A stretch of DNA of 64,000 nucleotides from Acutalibacter muris (GTDB lineage Bacteria; Bacillota; Clostridia; Oscillospirales; Acutalibacteraceae): assembly GCF_002201475.1 (NCBI RefSeq), contig NZ_CP021422.1, positions 1,178,001 through 1,242,000 on the forward strand, read 5' to 3'. The notes under the pieces are model-generated. The model did not search any database, was not told the DNA's origin, and worked only from the letters and a program-made list of their open reading frames with translations. Both the position numbers and the translations under genes were made by a program. How positions within the stretch are numbered: position 1 is the stretch's first letter; every line of letters starts with the position of its first letter. Positions 1 through 8,862 of the stretch are shown here, piece by piece.

Positions 1-3000
1 AGCTATCCCAAGCGGGGCCGGCCGCCCAGAGGCGCGCGGGTCACCGTGCGAATCCTCGGCATAAACCATGAGAGCAATCGTATTTGGGGAGCCATTACCC
101 ACATCGCGGCGGCGCATATAGGAAATATATCAAAGAAAGAACAATCTCGCCGTGCCGAGCTTGCGGCCAGCACTCGCGCCGCGCTCCGGGAGGCCCTACC
201 CATAGAATATGAGGACAGCACAAGCCTGTCCGTCAATCTGAGCGGGTGGTATCTGCAAATCTCCTTCTCCCCGCTCCATCCGCTCATGGTAATCTGTCTC
301 GCCCGAGCTATCCCAATACCGGTCTCCGTGGCCCAGTTTCTGGACACCAACGACATGAACCTGCATTCAAAGGGCGTTCTGGAGAATTTTGACTTTGCAA
401 ATTCTGTTCCGGGCGTGACTATACGCGCCGCCGGAAATACGCTGACCCTTTCTACGACCGAGCCCATCCTTAGTCCCAAGACCTCCAACAAGGTGGACAG
501 CAACGGCGCCAAGCGGGGAGGCAAAGGAGCTGTGGCAGTGTGGCGTACCAGCGACACCTCCCAGCAGAATTTCGCTACCTATAACGCCTCCGGCGGCGAT
601 CCGGTGAGTTGCTATATCAAGGTCAAGACCGATGCGGTAGGCAGTGCCGGGCTGAAGAAGACCTCTGAGGACGGAAAAGTCTCTGGCATCCAGTTCCAGA
701 TCACCGGCAGCGATGGCAGCACTACCAAGACTACAGATGCCAACGGAAACATTGACATTGACGGTCTGCCCATTTACGCTGCTGACGGTTCCAAGATCAC
801 CTACACCGCGACAGAGATCAACATCCCTAACAAATACGTCAAGCCTCAGTCGCAGACCTTCCAGCTGACAGAGGGCCAGACCGCCTCTATTCACTTCGAG
901 AATAAGCTGAAGCGCTGGCGGGTAACGGTCACCAAAGCCGACAACAAGACTGGTTCCACGCCCCAGGGCAACGGCTCTCTGAAAGGCGCGACCTTTGGGG
1001 TATACCAGGGCGGCACTCTGGTCAAAGAGTACACAGTGGGTGACGATCTCAGCTTTACCACTGATTACTTCCCCTACGGCGAAGATTGGAGCCTCAAGGA
1101 AATCAGCGCCGGTGAGGGCTATAAGGTTAGTACTGTGGTCACCGACCTGTGCGAGATTCCGGCTGGGTCCAACGAGGAATACAACGACAACACCGCTACC
1201 GTCACCAACGAGGTGATCCGGGGCGGTGTTTCTGTTGAGAAGCGGGACAGCAAAACCGGCAAGAAGCCTCAGGGTGACGCGGATTTCTCAGGTATTCAGT
1301 TTGAGATTGTCAACAAGTCCAAGAACCCTGTGGAAGTGAACGGCAAGAGGGCTGCTCCTGACGAGGTGGCTATGACTATTACCACCAATGCTCAGGGCGT
1401 GGCAAGTACCGGTCCCAACGACCTGCCATACGGTGACTATCTTATTTGTGAAAGCAAGACGAACGCCTCCATGCGCAAGACGTTCACGGAGGAAATTCCT
1501 GTGACGGTTTCCGAGGATGGCAAGGTCTTCACGTTCACCGCTGATAATGATGTCGTGCGTGGTGGTATTGCCATCCAGAAGCGTGACAGCCAGACCGGGG
1601 AGACTCCCCAGGGCAACGCTGATTTTGCGGGTATCGTCTTTGAGATCGTAAACAGTAGCGCAAATCTTGTAGTCGTGGATGATAAGACGATTGCTCCTAA
1701 TGAGGACGCCGCTACTATCACCACGGACGAGAATGGGTACGCCAGCACCGAGGACGAGCTTCTCCCCTACGGGCACTACACCGTGAGGGAGAAATCCACC
1801 AACAGCTCCATGCTCCTGACCTTCCGGGAGCAGACGGTGGATGTGACAGAAGACAAAAAGGTCTACAACGTGTACGCTGATAATGATGTGGTGCGCGGCG
1901 GATTGAGCGTCCAGAAGCTGGACAGCAAAACCGGCGAGAAGCCCCAGGGTGACGCCAATTTCGCTGGTATTGTGTTCGAGATCATCAACGATAGCGAGAA
2001 CCCTGTTGTGGTGGGTGGCACCAGCTACGCCCCCGGCAAGGTGGTCAAGGAGATCACCACCAACGCAACCGGGTTTGCGGCGACTGGCCCTAACGACCTG
2101 CCCTACGGTGATTATCTTGTGCGTGAAAAATCCACCAACAGTTCCATGCTGCTGACTTTCACCGAGGAAATCCCTGTAACCGTTTCCGAGAATGGCAAGG
2201 TGTATCCATTCACCGCCGAAAACGACGTAGTGCGCGGCGGCATTGCCATTCAGAAGCATGACAGCCAGACCGGTGCTACACCCCAGGGTAATGCTGATTT
2301 TGCAGGCATTGTCTTTGAGATCGTGAACAACAGCGCAAATCCCGTGGTCGTGGATGATAAGACTATTGCTCCCAACGAGGTGGCGGCTACTATCACTACT
2401 GACGAGAACGGCTATGCCAGCACTGCCGATGACGCTCTGCCCTTTGGCCGCTATATCGTGCGTGAGAAAGCAACCAATAAGTCTATGCTGCTGACTTGGC
2501 CGGAGCAGGAGGTCACTGTCAACGAGAATAAGAAGGTTTACCCTGTGACTGCCGTGGACGATGTTGTCCGGGGCGGGCTGGCCGTGGAGAAGCGGGATAC
2601 CATCACCGGCAACACCCCCCAGGGTAACGCTGATTTCGAGGGCATTGTCTTCGAGGTCATCAACAACAGCAAGAACCCGGTCATTGTCAATGAAAAAAGC
2701 ATCGCACCTGGCGAGGTTGCGCTGACACTGACCACCGACAGCGAGGGTAAGTGCAACACCGCCGAGGACGCATTGCCTTACGGCGAGTACGTTTTGCATG
2801 AAGCCAGCACCAACGCCTCTATGCTGAATACCGCTCCCGACCAGACCGTTACTATTGGCGAACACCTCAAGATGTATACTCATTATATGGACAACGAGGT
2901 CGTGCGCGGCGGCGTCCTCATTGAGAAACGCGACCTGGAATCCCTGCTCTTGACCCCGCTGGGCGGGGCCAGCCTGGACGGTACGCTGTTCGAGATCACC

Positions 3001-6000
3001 AACAAGAGCAAGCGGGCGGTTTACGTGAATGGTGCTCTTTATGAGCCCGATACCGTCTGTCTGACCATTGAGGTCAAGGACGGTGTGGCACAGTCTGACG
3101 TGCGCGCCCTGCCTTACGGAACTTATACGCTCGCGGAAAGCAAGCCCGGTAAGGGCTACCTGTGGACGGACAAGAAGATCCGGGATTTTGAGGTCCGCGA
3201 GGACGGTTTCGTCAAGGAGTACCGCGAGGGCGAGGCCGCATACAATCAGGTGATCCGCGGTGAGCTGAAGTTTGTCAAGGTGGGCGAGAAAAATATGCAC
3301 CGCTTTGCTAATGTGGCTTTCAAGCTGACTTCTCAGACCACTGGTGAAAGCCATATTCTTCTGACGGATGAGAACGGCGAAGTACGTACCGAAACCACCT
3401 GGAACCCCCACACCCAGAATACCAACGGCAATGACGACAAACTCGAGGCTGAGTGGGATAATCTCACCGGCACCTGGTTCGGCCTCACCACCGAGGGCTG
3501 GATGGTGGAAACCCAGGACGGGCTGTGCGCGTTGCCTTTCGACCAGTATACGTTGGAAGAACTGCGCTGTGCCGGTAACGAGGGCTACGAGCTGGTAACG
3601 GTGCCCAATATCACCATCAGCCGGAATACCGCTGTTATCGAGCTGGGGACCATCGACGACCACGAGGGCAATACGCCCAAGATCGGCACCACCGCCACCG
3701 TTGACGGCGAGAAGATAGCCGAGCCTCTGAGCGAAGTCACCTTGGTTGATACCGTGCGCTATTCCGGCCTGACTGCGGGCAAGACCTACAAACTGTCCGG
3801 CGTTCTCATGGATAAGGCCACCGGCGAACCCCTGACCGTGGATGGCAAGCAGGTCACGGCTGAGAAAGAGTTTACCCCCAAGAATGAGAGTGGCACCGAG
3901 GAACTGAGCTATACCTTTAACGCCTCTGCTCTGGCTGGCAAGGCCGTGGTTGTGTTCGAGGATCTGTATGAAGATGACAAGAAGGTCGCCAGCCACGCCA
4001 AAATCGGCGATGAGGGCCAGACTGTCACCTTTACTGAGCCGAAGATTGGCACAACCGCTACAGCAAATGGCGAACATACCGCCCAACCGGTCGGGGAGAT
4101 CACCATTATTGATACTGTAAAATATTCCGGCCTGATTCCCGGCAAGGAGTATACAGTCAAGGGTGTGCTCATGGACAAGGCCACCGACGAGAAACTGCTG
4201 GTAGACAGCAAGGAAATCACCGCCGAGGCCACCTTCCGGGCCAGTAAGGATGAGGGTAGCATTGACGTTCCTTTCACCTTTGACGCCTCCGCTCTGGCCG
4301 GAAAGACGGTCGTAGCCTTCGAAACGCTCTACAAGGACAAGCTGGAAGTGGCTGTCCATGCGGATATCGAGGATGAAGACCAGACCATTACTTTCAGCGA
4401 GAAACCCGAAATCAGGACCACCGCTACCGTGAACGGTGAGAAGAAAACTGAGCCCAAGGGTGAGGTCACACTCACCGATACGGTCAGCTATTCCGGCCTG
4501 ACCCCCGGTAAGACCTATAAGCTGTCTGGTGTGCTCATGGACAAATCCAGCAATGCGCCCCTCCTGGTGGACGGGCAAAAAGTCACCGCGGAGAAGGAGT
4601 TTACCCCCGAGAACGCCAACGGCACGGAGGAAATGACCTTTACCTTTGACGCCTCCGCTCTGGCTGGGAAATCCGTGGTTGTTTTCGAGTCCTTGTACCA
4701 AGAGGATAAGGAAGTTGCCGTCCATGCAGACATCACCGATGAGGGCCAGAGGGTGGAGTTTACCACACCTGATAAGCCCGAAATCAAGACCACCGCAACC
4801 GTGGACGGCAACAAATTGGTGCCTCCTCTGGAGGAAATCACTCTGATAGACACCGTAGCTTACTCCAATCTCATCCCGGGCAAGACCTACATTCTCAAAG
4901 GCGTGCTCTTGGACAAATCCACTGGAGAAAAGCTGCTGGTAGATGGCAAGGAGATCACCGCTGAGAAGGAGTTTACCCCCGACAAGCCCACCGGTACAAT
5001 AGACATTCCCTTCACCTTCAAAGGCATTAGCTTGGCCGGGAAGTCCATCGTGGTGTTTGAAAATCTGTACCATGAGGGTGTCGAGGTAGCCGTCCATGCC
5101 GACATCAACGACAGCAACCAGACGGTTGAGATCGCCAAGCCCGACGAGCCCAGTATCAAGACCAAAGCTGCTGTCAATGGTGAACAGAAAGCCCATGCTG
5201 TGGGTGAAATTGCCATCATTGACACGGTGAGCTATGTCAACCTGACCCCCGGCAAGACCTATAAGCTTTCTGGCATCCTCATGGACAAAGAAACAGGGAA
5301 GCCGCTGGAGATCAACGGCAAGCAGATCACCGCCGAGAAAGAGTTCACGCCGGACAAGGCCGTTGGCACAATCGACATTTCCTTTACCTTCGATGCCTCT
5401 GCCTTGAAGGGCAAAACCATCGTTGTCTTTGAGGAACTGTTCCATGAGGGCAAAAACGTGGCCAGTCATGCAGATATTGACGATACCGACCAGACCATCA
5501 CTTTTGACACGCCGGAAATCAAGACCAAGGCCACTGTGGACGGTGAAAAAGAGGCAGACCCTTTGGAGAAAATCACACTGACCGACACCGTGACCTACTC
5601 CAACCTGACCCCGGGCAAGACCTACACCGTCAAAGGTGTACTGATGGACAAGTCAACCGGCAAAAAGCTGCTGATTGACGGCAAGGAAATCACCGCTGAT
5701 ACTAAGTTTACACCCGACAAGGCCGACGGCACGGTTGACCTCTCATTTACCTTCAACGCCAGCGGCCTCGCGGGCAAGTCAGTCGTTGCCTTCGAGACCC
5801 TCTACCATGAGGACATCGAGGTCGCTGTCCACGCCGACATCGACGATGACGACCAGACCGTGGTGATCCGTCAGCCCAAGCTGAAGACCACCGCCACCAT
5901 CGGCGGTAAGAAAGAGGCCACCGTTGCCAAAGAGCTGGTGCTTGAGGACAAGGCTGCTTACACCGGCTTGACCCCCGGCAAGGAGTACACGGTCAAAGGC

Positions 6001-6411
6001 GTACTGATGGACAAGTCCACGGGCAAAAAGTTCCTGGTGGATGGCAAGGAAATTACTGCCGAGGCCACTTTTACCCCCGAGAAATCCGAAGGTGAGGTCA
6101 CCGTGACCTTCAAGTTCGATGGCAGCAAAATAACCGCTAAGACCAACTTGGTGGTATTCGAGACCTTGTACCGCGACGGCAAGGAGATTGCCGCCCACGC
6201 TGACATCAAAGATGAAGGCCAGACCGTCACCCTTACCCCGGAGAAGCCCAAGACCCCCGATGTCCCCAAGACCGGCGATGACCGAAACATCACCCTGCCG
6301 GTGATCCTGCTGGGCGCGTCCTTAGCCGGACTAGCGACGCTGTTCCTGTTCTGGTTTAGGCGCAAGAAGGCCTCTCCCCAGACTGGTTCTGAAAATGAAG
6401 GCCGCAAATAG
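1..6411 (+). CDS. Giant Cna-B/VaFE repeat surface protein, sortase-anchored (5' end outside window)
   Basis: The frame is open from base 1, so the start and any signal peptide lie upstream; the GTG at 46 is only the first possible internal start. Residue numbers below count from that GTG. After an N-terminal part (about 1-385) come seven SpaA/Cna-B-like units of about 112 residues, each opening with V(V/I)RGG..V.K.D..TG, at bases ~1213, 1552, 1888, 2227, 2563, 2899 and 3250. Seven VaFE units of about 122 residues follow (bases ~3676-6237), each with a TTAT-type start and a D.(D/G)QT.. end, the Thr and Gln that form ester crosslinks in this family. The C-terminus has a VPKTGD sorting signal (bases 6262-6279), a hydrophobic helix and an RRKK tail, so the protein should be covalently wall-anchored as a long rigid stalk or adhesin. 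A class B sortase lies at 39296-40090. The first ~100 codons are Arg/Ala-rich and unlike the rest. Confidence 0.9.
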   Translation, partial: SYPKRGRPPRGARVTVRILGINHESNRIWGAITHIAAAHIGNISKKEQSRRAELAASTRAALREALPIEYEDSTSLSVNLSGWYLQISFSPLHPLMVICLARAIPIPVSVAQFLDTNDMNLHSKGVLENFDFANSVPGVTIRAAGNTLTLSTTEPILSPKTSNKVDSNGAKRGGKGAVAVWRTSDTSQQNFATYNASGGDPVSCYIKVKTDAVGSAGLKKTSEDGKVSGIQFQITGSDGSTTKTTDANGNIDIDGLPIYAADGSKITYTATEINIPNKYVKPQSQTFQLTEGQTASIHFENKLKRWRVTVTKADNKTGSTPQGNGSLKGATFGVYQGGTLVKEYTVGDDLSFTTDYFPYGEDWSLKEISAGEGYKVSTVVTDLCEIPAGSNEEYNDNTATVTNEVIRGGVSVEKRDSKTGKKPQGDADFSGIQFEIVNKSKNPVEVNGKRAAPDEVAMTITTNAQGVASTGPNDLPYGDYLICESKTNASMRKTFTEEIPVTVSEDGKVFTFTADNDVVRGGIAIQKRDSQTGETPQGNADFAGIVFEIVNSSANLVVVDDKTIAPNEDAATITTDENGYASTEDELLPYGHYTVREKSTNSSMLLTFREQTVDVTEDKKVYNVYADNDVVRGGLSVQKLDSKTGEKPQGDANFAGIVFEIINDSENPVVVGGTSYAPGKVVKEITTNATGFAATGPNDLPYGDYLVREKSTNSSMLLTFTEEIPVTVSENGKVYPFTAENDVVRGGIAIQKHDSQTGATPQGNADFAGIVFEIVNNSANPVVVDDKTIAPNEVAATITTDENGYASTADDALPFGRYIVREKATNKSMLLTWPEQEVTVNENKKVYPVTAVDDVVRGGLAVEKRDTITGNTPQGNADFEGIVFEVINNSKNPVIVNEKSIAPGEVALTLTTDSEGKCNTAEDALPYGEYVLHEASTNASMLNTAPDQTVTIGEHLKMYTHYMDNEVVRGGVLIEKRDLESLLLTPLGGASLDGTLFEITNKSKRAVYVNGALYEPDTVCLTIEVKDGVAQSDVRALPYGTYTLAESKPGKGYLWTDKKIRDFEVREDGFVKEYREGEAAYNQVIRGELKFVKVGEKNMHRFANVAFKLTSQTTGESHILLTDENGEVRTETTWNPHTQNTNGNDDKLEAEWDNLTGTWFGLTTEGWMVETQDGLCALPFDQYTLEELRCAGNEGYELVTVPNITISRNTAVIELGTIDDHEGNTPKIGTTATVDGEKIAEPLSEVTLVDTVRYSGLTAGKTYKLSGVLMDKATGEPLTVDGKQVTAEKEFTPKNESGTEELSYTFNASALAGKAVVVFEDLYEDDKKVASHAKIGDEGQTVTFTEPKIGTTATANGEHTAQPVGEITIIDTVKYSGLIPGKEYTVKGVLMDKATDEKLLVDSKEITAEATFRASKDEGSIDVPFTFDASALAGKTVVAFETLYKDKLEVAVHADIEDEDQTITFSEKPEIRTTATVNGEKKTEPKGEVTLTDTVSYSGLTPGKTYKLSGVLMDKSSNAPLLVDGQKVTAEKEFTPENANGTEEMTFTFDASALAGKSVVVFESLYQEDKEVAVHADITDEGQRVEFTTPDKPEIKTTATVDGNKLVPPLEEITLIDTVAYSNLIPGKTYILKGVLLDKSTGEKLLVDGKEITAEKEFTPDKPTGTIDIPFTFKGISLAGKSIVVFENLYHEGVEVAVHADINDSNQTVEIAKPDEPSIKTKAAVNGEQKAHAVGEIAIIDTVSYVNLTPGKTYKLSGILMDKETGKPLEINGKQITAEKEFTPDKAVGTIDISFTFDASALKGKTIVVFEELFHEGKNVASHADIDDTDQTITFDTPEIKTKATVDGEKEADPLEKITLTDTVTYSNLTPGKTYTVKGVLMDKSTGKKLLIDGKEITADTKFTPDKADGTVDLSFTFNASGLAGKSVVAFETLYHEDIEVAVHADIDDDDQTVVIRQPKLKTTATIGGKKEATVAKELVLEDKAAYTGLTPGKEYTVKGVLMDKSTGKKFLVDGKEITAEATFTPEKSEGEVTVTFKFDGSKITAKTNLVVFETLYRDGKEIAAHADIKDEGQTVTLTPEKPKTPDVPKTGDDRNITLPVILLGASLAGLATLFLFWFRRKKASPQTGSENEGRK

Positions 6412-6467
6412 ACGATAGCATATAGGCATTTCTTGCGATAAATTATGCGCAAAAAATATTTTTACTC

Positions 6468-6496
6468 TTGCTTTTTGCGCTCCGGTGTGCTATAAT
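6468..6496 (+). promoter_or_regulatory. Sigma-A type promoter of the structured RNA and sigma-factor operon
   Basis: TTGCTT (6468-6473), a 17-bp spacer and TATAAT (6491-6496). Transcription would begin near 6503, after the surface-protein gene, and run into the structured RNA below. Confidence 0.75.
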
Positions 6497-6502
6497 AATT
6501 AT

Positions 6503-6690
6503 GTAAAGACCGCTACGTTCAGGCTCCCGGAAGGATAGCGCACCGGGACGGACTACATGATGGAGTCCTCAATAACGTAGACCAGCGGGTTCGCCCGCTG
6601 TTTTGAAGACAAGGCCGGAAGGCTGCAATAGAACACTTCAGGGTCGCCTGCTATCCAGGCAGCCCGGTGTTCTTTGCACCTTCCGGCTTT
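6503..6690 (+). ncRNA. Structured leader RNA with three-way junction and two terminators
   Basis: A helix CTACGTT/AACGTAG (6513-6519 with 6574-6580) closes a junction holding two hairpins, TCCCGG/CCGGGA and GGACT/AGTCC. A terminator follows, CAGCGGG-ttcg-CCCGCTG then TTTT (6583-6604). A second, long hairpin (6614-6622 with 6679-6687, GCCGGAAGG/CCTTCCGGC) ends in a T run. The shape, aptamer-like junction then terminators, fits a riboswitch or an antitermination leader. I do not recognise the family, and no ORF in it looks coding. Confidence 0.5.
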
Positions 6691-6694
6691 TTTA
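6583..6694 (+). terminator. Tandem intrinsic terminators ahead of the zinc-ribbon/sigma operon
   Basis: Terminator 1 is a 7-bp GC-rich stem with a UUCG loop and TTTT. Terminator 2 is a 9-bp outer stem enclosing a GAACAC/GTGTTC branch, followed by six or more T. Both sit before the first gene at 6727, so expression of the operon needs readthrough. Confidence 0.65.
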
Positions 6695-6726
6695 TTTTCA
6701 TTTTTCGATTGGATGATGCAAATGAT

Positions 6727-7179
6727 ATGAGTAAACATAAAAATCCAAAGAATAAATCTCAGCGGATGCGCTGCCCTTATTGCGGCAGTCCAGTGGTGCT
6801 CAGGAGCGCCGATGGCATTTACCGTGAGAACAGCCAGGGCGCGATGCTGTATGTCTGTAGTCGTTACCCGGAGTGCGACGCTTATGTGAAAGTACACCCC
6901 GGCACGAACATCCCCATGGGGAGCCTCGCTAATCACGAGCTCCGCACGCTCCGGCGGACAGCTCACTACTACTTCGACCAGCTCTACAAGACCGGCCGCA
7001 TGACCCGGCAGGAGTCTTATCGCTGGTTGGCGGACAAGATTTGTGTGCCGCTGAAAGATGCCCATATCGGACACCTTGGCGAGTATTACTGCAAGCTGGT
7101 GATTCAGGACAGCAGAAAGCTCCTGCAGCCCCACAACGCACGGCCCCGGCATGGCCCGGGAGAGAGGAGGACATTATGA
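6727..7179 (+). CDS. Zinc-ribbon protein (DUF3268-like), mobile-element type
   Basis: 150 residues starting MSKHKNPKNK. A CPYCGSP pair near residue 15 and a C..YPEC pair near residue 45 could bind one zinc, as in topoisomerase-type zinc fingers (DUF3268-like proteins of integrative elements). The second half is basic and helical with no clear domain. The ATG at 6727 has only a weak ribosome binding site. The stop overlaps the ATG of the sigma factor (ATGA), so the two are probably translationally coupled. A nucleic-acid role is inferred; the exact function is unknown. Confidence 0.6.
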   Translation: MSKHKNPKNKSQRMRCPYCGSPVVLRSADGIYRENSQGAMLYVCSRYPECDAYVKVHPGTNIPMGSLANHELRTLRRTAHYYFDQLYKTGRMTRQESYRWLADKICVPLKDAHIGHLGEYYCKLVIQDSRKLLQPHNARPRHGPGERRTL

Positions 7180-7724
7180 AACTGACAAGAGAGCAGCAAG
7201 CCAAGGTGGAGGAGAACCTGGGACTGGTGTACAAGGTGCTTGGGGACAAGCTCAAGGGGCAGTCCTCGGTGGGGAGCTATACCCGGGAGGATTTGTTCCA
7301 GGTGGGGTGTATCGGCCTGTGTAAGGCTACAGCTACTGACAAGGGTGGGACGTTTTCTACATATGCTTACCGGCTGATCTGGCACGAGATTTGCGATGTG
7401 CTGGTCAAGGCCAACAAGCAGAGGAACGCTGAGGTTTTTGATGACTATGAGAGGGACATCCCAGAGTTGGACGATGGTGAACACCGGGCAGAGATTAACT
7501 TTGACGTGGTGCGAGAGCTGGTGTCTGTTAAAGCTGAAGCCCCTCCCCACGTTGTCAAGGGCATTGACGCCATGCTGCTGATGGCGAAGGGCTACACCTG
7601 CCGGGAGATCGGCGAGTGGATGGGCGCAAGCGACAATCTGGTAAGCGCTTATGTGTCGAAAGCGCGGAAGTTCCTGAAGGGCAGGCCGAAGTCGGCTCAG
7701 ATGATGGAGATTTACGCTGCTTAA
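7176..7724 (+). CDS. Sigma-70 family RNA polymerase sigma factor (mobile-element type)
   Basis: 182 residues. The start is ATG 7176, six bases after AGAGGAGG and overlapping the upstream stop; the same frame is open further upstream but lies inside the previous gene. Residues ~25-80 match sigma region 2 (REDLFQVGCIGLCKA, then TFSTYAYRLIWHEI). The C-terminus carries a region-4-like helix-turn-helix (GYTCREIGEWMGASDNLVSAYVSKARKFL). Such short factors are common in conjugative elements of Clostridia, where they probably direct transcription of element genes; which promoters it reads is not shown. A strong terminator follows directly. Confidence 0.8.
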   Translation: MKLTREQQAKVEENLGLVYKVLGDKLKGQSSVGSYTREDLFQVGCIGLCKATATDKGGTFSTYAYRLIWHEICDVLVKANKQRNAEVFDDYERDIPELDDGEHRAEINFDVVRELVSVKAEAPPHVVKGIDAMLLMAKGYTCREIGEWMGASDNLVSAYVSKARKFLKGRPKSAQMMEIYAA

Positions 7725-7730
7725 AATATA

Positions 7731-7769
7731 GCTGGGTACCGAGGTGAGAACTCGGTGCCCAGCTTTTTC
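7731..7769 (+). terminator. Intrinsic terminator after the sigma factor
   Basis: Hairpin with 13-nt arms (7731-7743 and 7751-7763, GCTGGGTACCGAG with one G-U pair), a 7-nt loop and a TTTTT run. It separates the sigma operon from the signal peptidase gene. Confidence 0.85.
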
Positions 7770-7788
7770 TGTTTATGGAGGGAAAGAT

Positions 7789-8178
7789 ATGAAAAAATTC
7801 TTGAAGTGGCTGTTGCCAGCTTTTGTGCTTGTTACAACCGTGCTGCTATTTCGGTTTGTGTTCTTTGTCGGCTATGTGCCCACAGAATCTATGGAACCGA
7901 CCATCCACAAGGGCAGCTACATTCTGGGAGGCAGGATTTTTGGGGAGTTGAAGGTGGGGGATATCATCGTCTTTGAACATGAGGGAAAGCAGCTGGTGAA
8001 ACGGATCGCCGCTGTGGGCGGAGATGTGGTGGAACATAAAGGAGATGTACTTATAGTTCCAGATGGAAAAATCTACGTACTTGGGGATAACAAAGACAAC
8101 TCAGCCGACTCGAAATCATGGGCAGTCCCATTTATAGAAAACGATGATATTATCGCAACAGTTGTAGGGATAGGTTAG
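7789..8178 (+). CDS. lepB: Signal peptidase I (S26A), short Gram-positive form
   Basis: 129 residues with start ATG 7789 behind GGAGGG. One N-terminal membrane helix (LLPAFVLVTTVLLFRFVFF) is followed by the catalytic Ser box PTESMEPTI, the Lys box LVKRIAAVGGD and the terminal GDNKDNSADSKSW box. All expected S26 motifs are present, so it should be an active membrane leader peptidase. It lacks any extra domain and is shorter than chromosomal SipS/LepB. Being encoded on the element, it may process the element's own exported proteins (the surface protein, the 10354 protease, the 12749 peptide); that pairing is inference. Confidence 0.92.
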   Translation: MKKFLKWLLPAFVLVTTVLLFRFVFFVGYVPTESMEPTIHKGSYILGGRIFGELKVGDIIVFEHEGKQLVKRIAAVGGDVVEHKGDVLIVPDGKIYVLGDNKDNSADSKSWAVPFIENDDIIATVVGIG

Positions 8179-8359
8179 TGTATGTGCAGTCCTATTTTGG
8201 GTGCGGCTGTGTATCGTTCAAGTTTACGTCCAAGGGATTGTTTTTGTCAAAACGGTAAAAGTTCACCTTAAACAGTAACCTTTCAACAATAACGCCTACT
8301 GGGACAATGATAATCCAATTAAAATTCGTGAAAATGCCCATTTTTTTGAATAAATAGTA

Positions 8360-8388
8360 TTGACAATCCTAATTTGATAAAGTATACT
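8360..8388 (+). promoter_or_regulatory. Promoter of the BlaI/M56 operon
   Basis: Consensus-like TTGACA (8360-8365), a 17-bp spacer and TATACT (8383-8388). The expected start site near 8395 rules out upstream in-frame starts for the BlaI-like gene. The AT-rich surroundings are a likely operator for it. Bases 8179-8359 otherwise hold nothing recognisable. Confidence 0.8.
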
Positions 8389-8454
8389 AAAAACATAACA
8401 AAGAGATTTTTTCTTTGTGTAGAAAAAATAGTTAGCTGGAGGGAAGGTGGATAT

Positions 8455-8862
8455 GTGGCGTATATACCCCTCACCAAAAGTGAGGAAAAGCTGATGCAGT
8501 TCCTTTGGGAACAGGGCAAGCCGCTCAGTGCCTCTGAGATTCAGGCATTGTGGAAGGATAATGCCTGGACGAAAAGCTATACAAGGGACATTATTCGGTC
8601 ACTGGAAGAAAAGGGCGCGATAGAGTTTTATAACTTGGAGCGCACCGGCAAGAATTATGGCCGGAGATTTCGGACAGTCCTGACCAGGGAAGAATATTTT
8701 TCCCAGCTGGCGATGCGTAACGGCGTAACGGTAACCAAGATGTTCCAGGTTGAAACTTTTGCTATGGTCGAAAAGGGGAATAAACAGGAAATGGACGACC
8801 TTATTCGGGAACTTGAAGGTATGATTGAAGAATACCGTGCAAGGGATGATGATGCAGAATGA
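8455..8862 (+). CDS. blaI: BlaI/MecI-family winged-helix repressor
   Basis: 135 residues from a GTG start at 8455, chosen because GGAGGGAAGG lies just before it and the promoter lies between it and earlier in-frame codons. The fold-typical opening LTKSEEKLMQFLWEQGKPLSASEIQ and the recognition region TKSYTRDIIRSLEEKGAIEF match BlaI/MecI repressors, and the C-terminal half would dimerise. It overlaps the next gene by ATGA. By family knowledge it represses its own operon until cleaved through the partner M56 membrane protease. No beta-lactamase gene is present, so the regulated target is probably the downstream peptide/protease genes (inference). Confidence 0.85.
   Translation: MAYIPLTKSEEKLMQFLWEQGKPLSASEIQALWKDNAWTKSYTRDIIRSLEEKGAIEFYNLERTGKNYGRRFRTVLTREEYFSQLAMRNGVTVTKMFQVETFAMVEKGNKQEMDDLIRELEGMIEEYRARDDDAE

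Noticed and set aside
1288..5469. A 1,393-codon open frame on the minus strand opposite the repeat region of the surface protein
   Set aside because: It mirrors the repeats of the plus-strand gene, has no ribosome site and no domain. Codon bias in repeated DNA keeps the antisense frame open.
7041..7175. Upstream extension of the sigma factor
   Set aside because: The frame is open but lies within the zinc-ribbon gene; ATG 7176 has a strong ribosome site and ATGA coupling.
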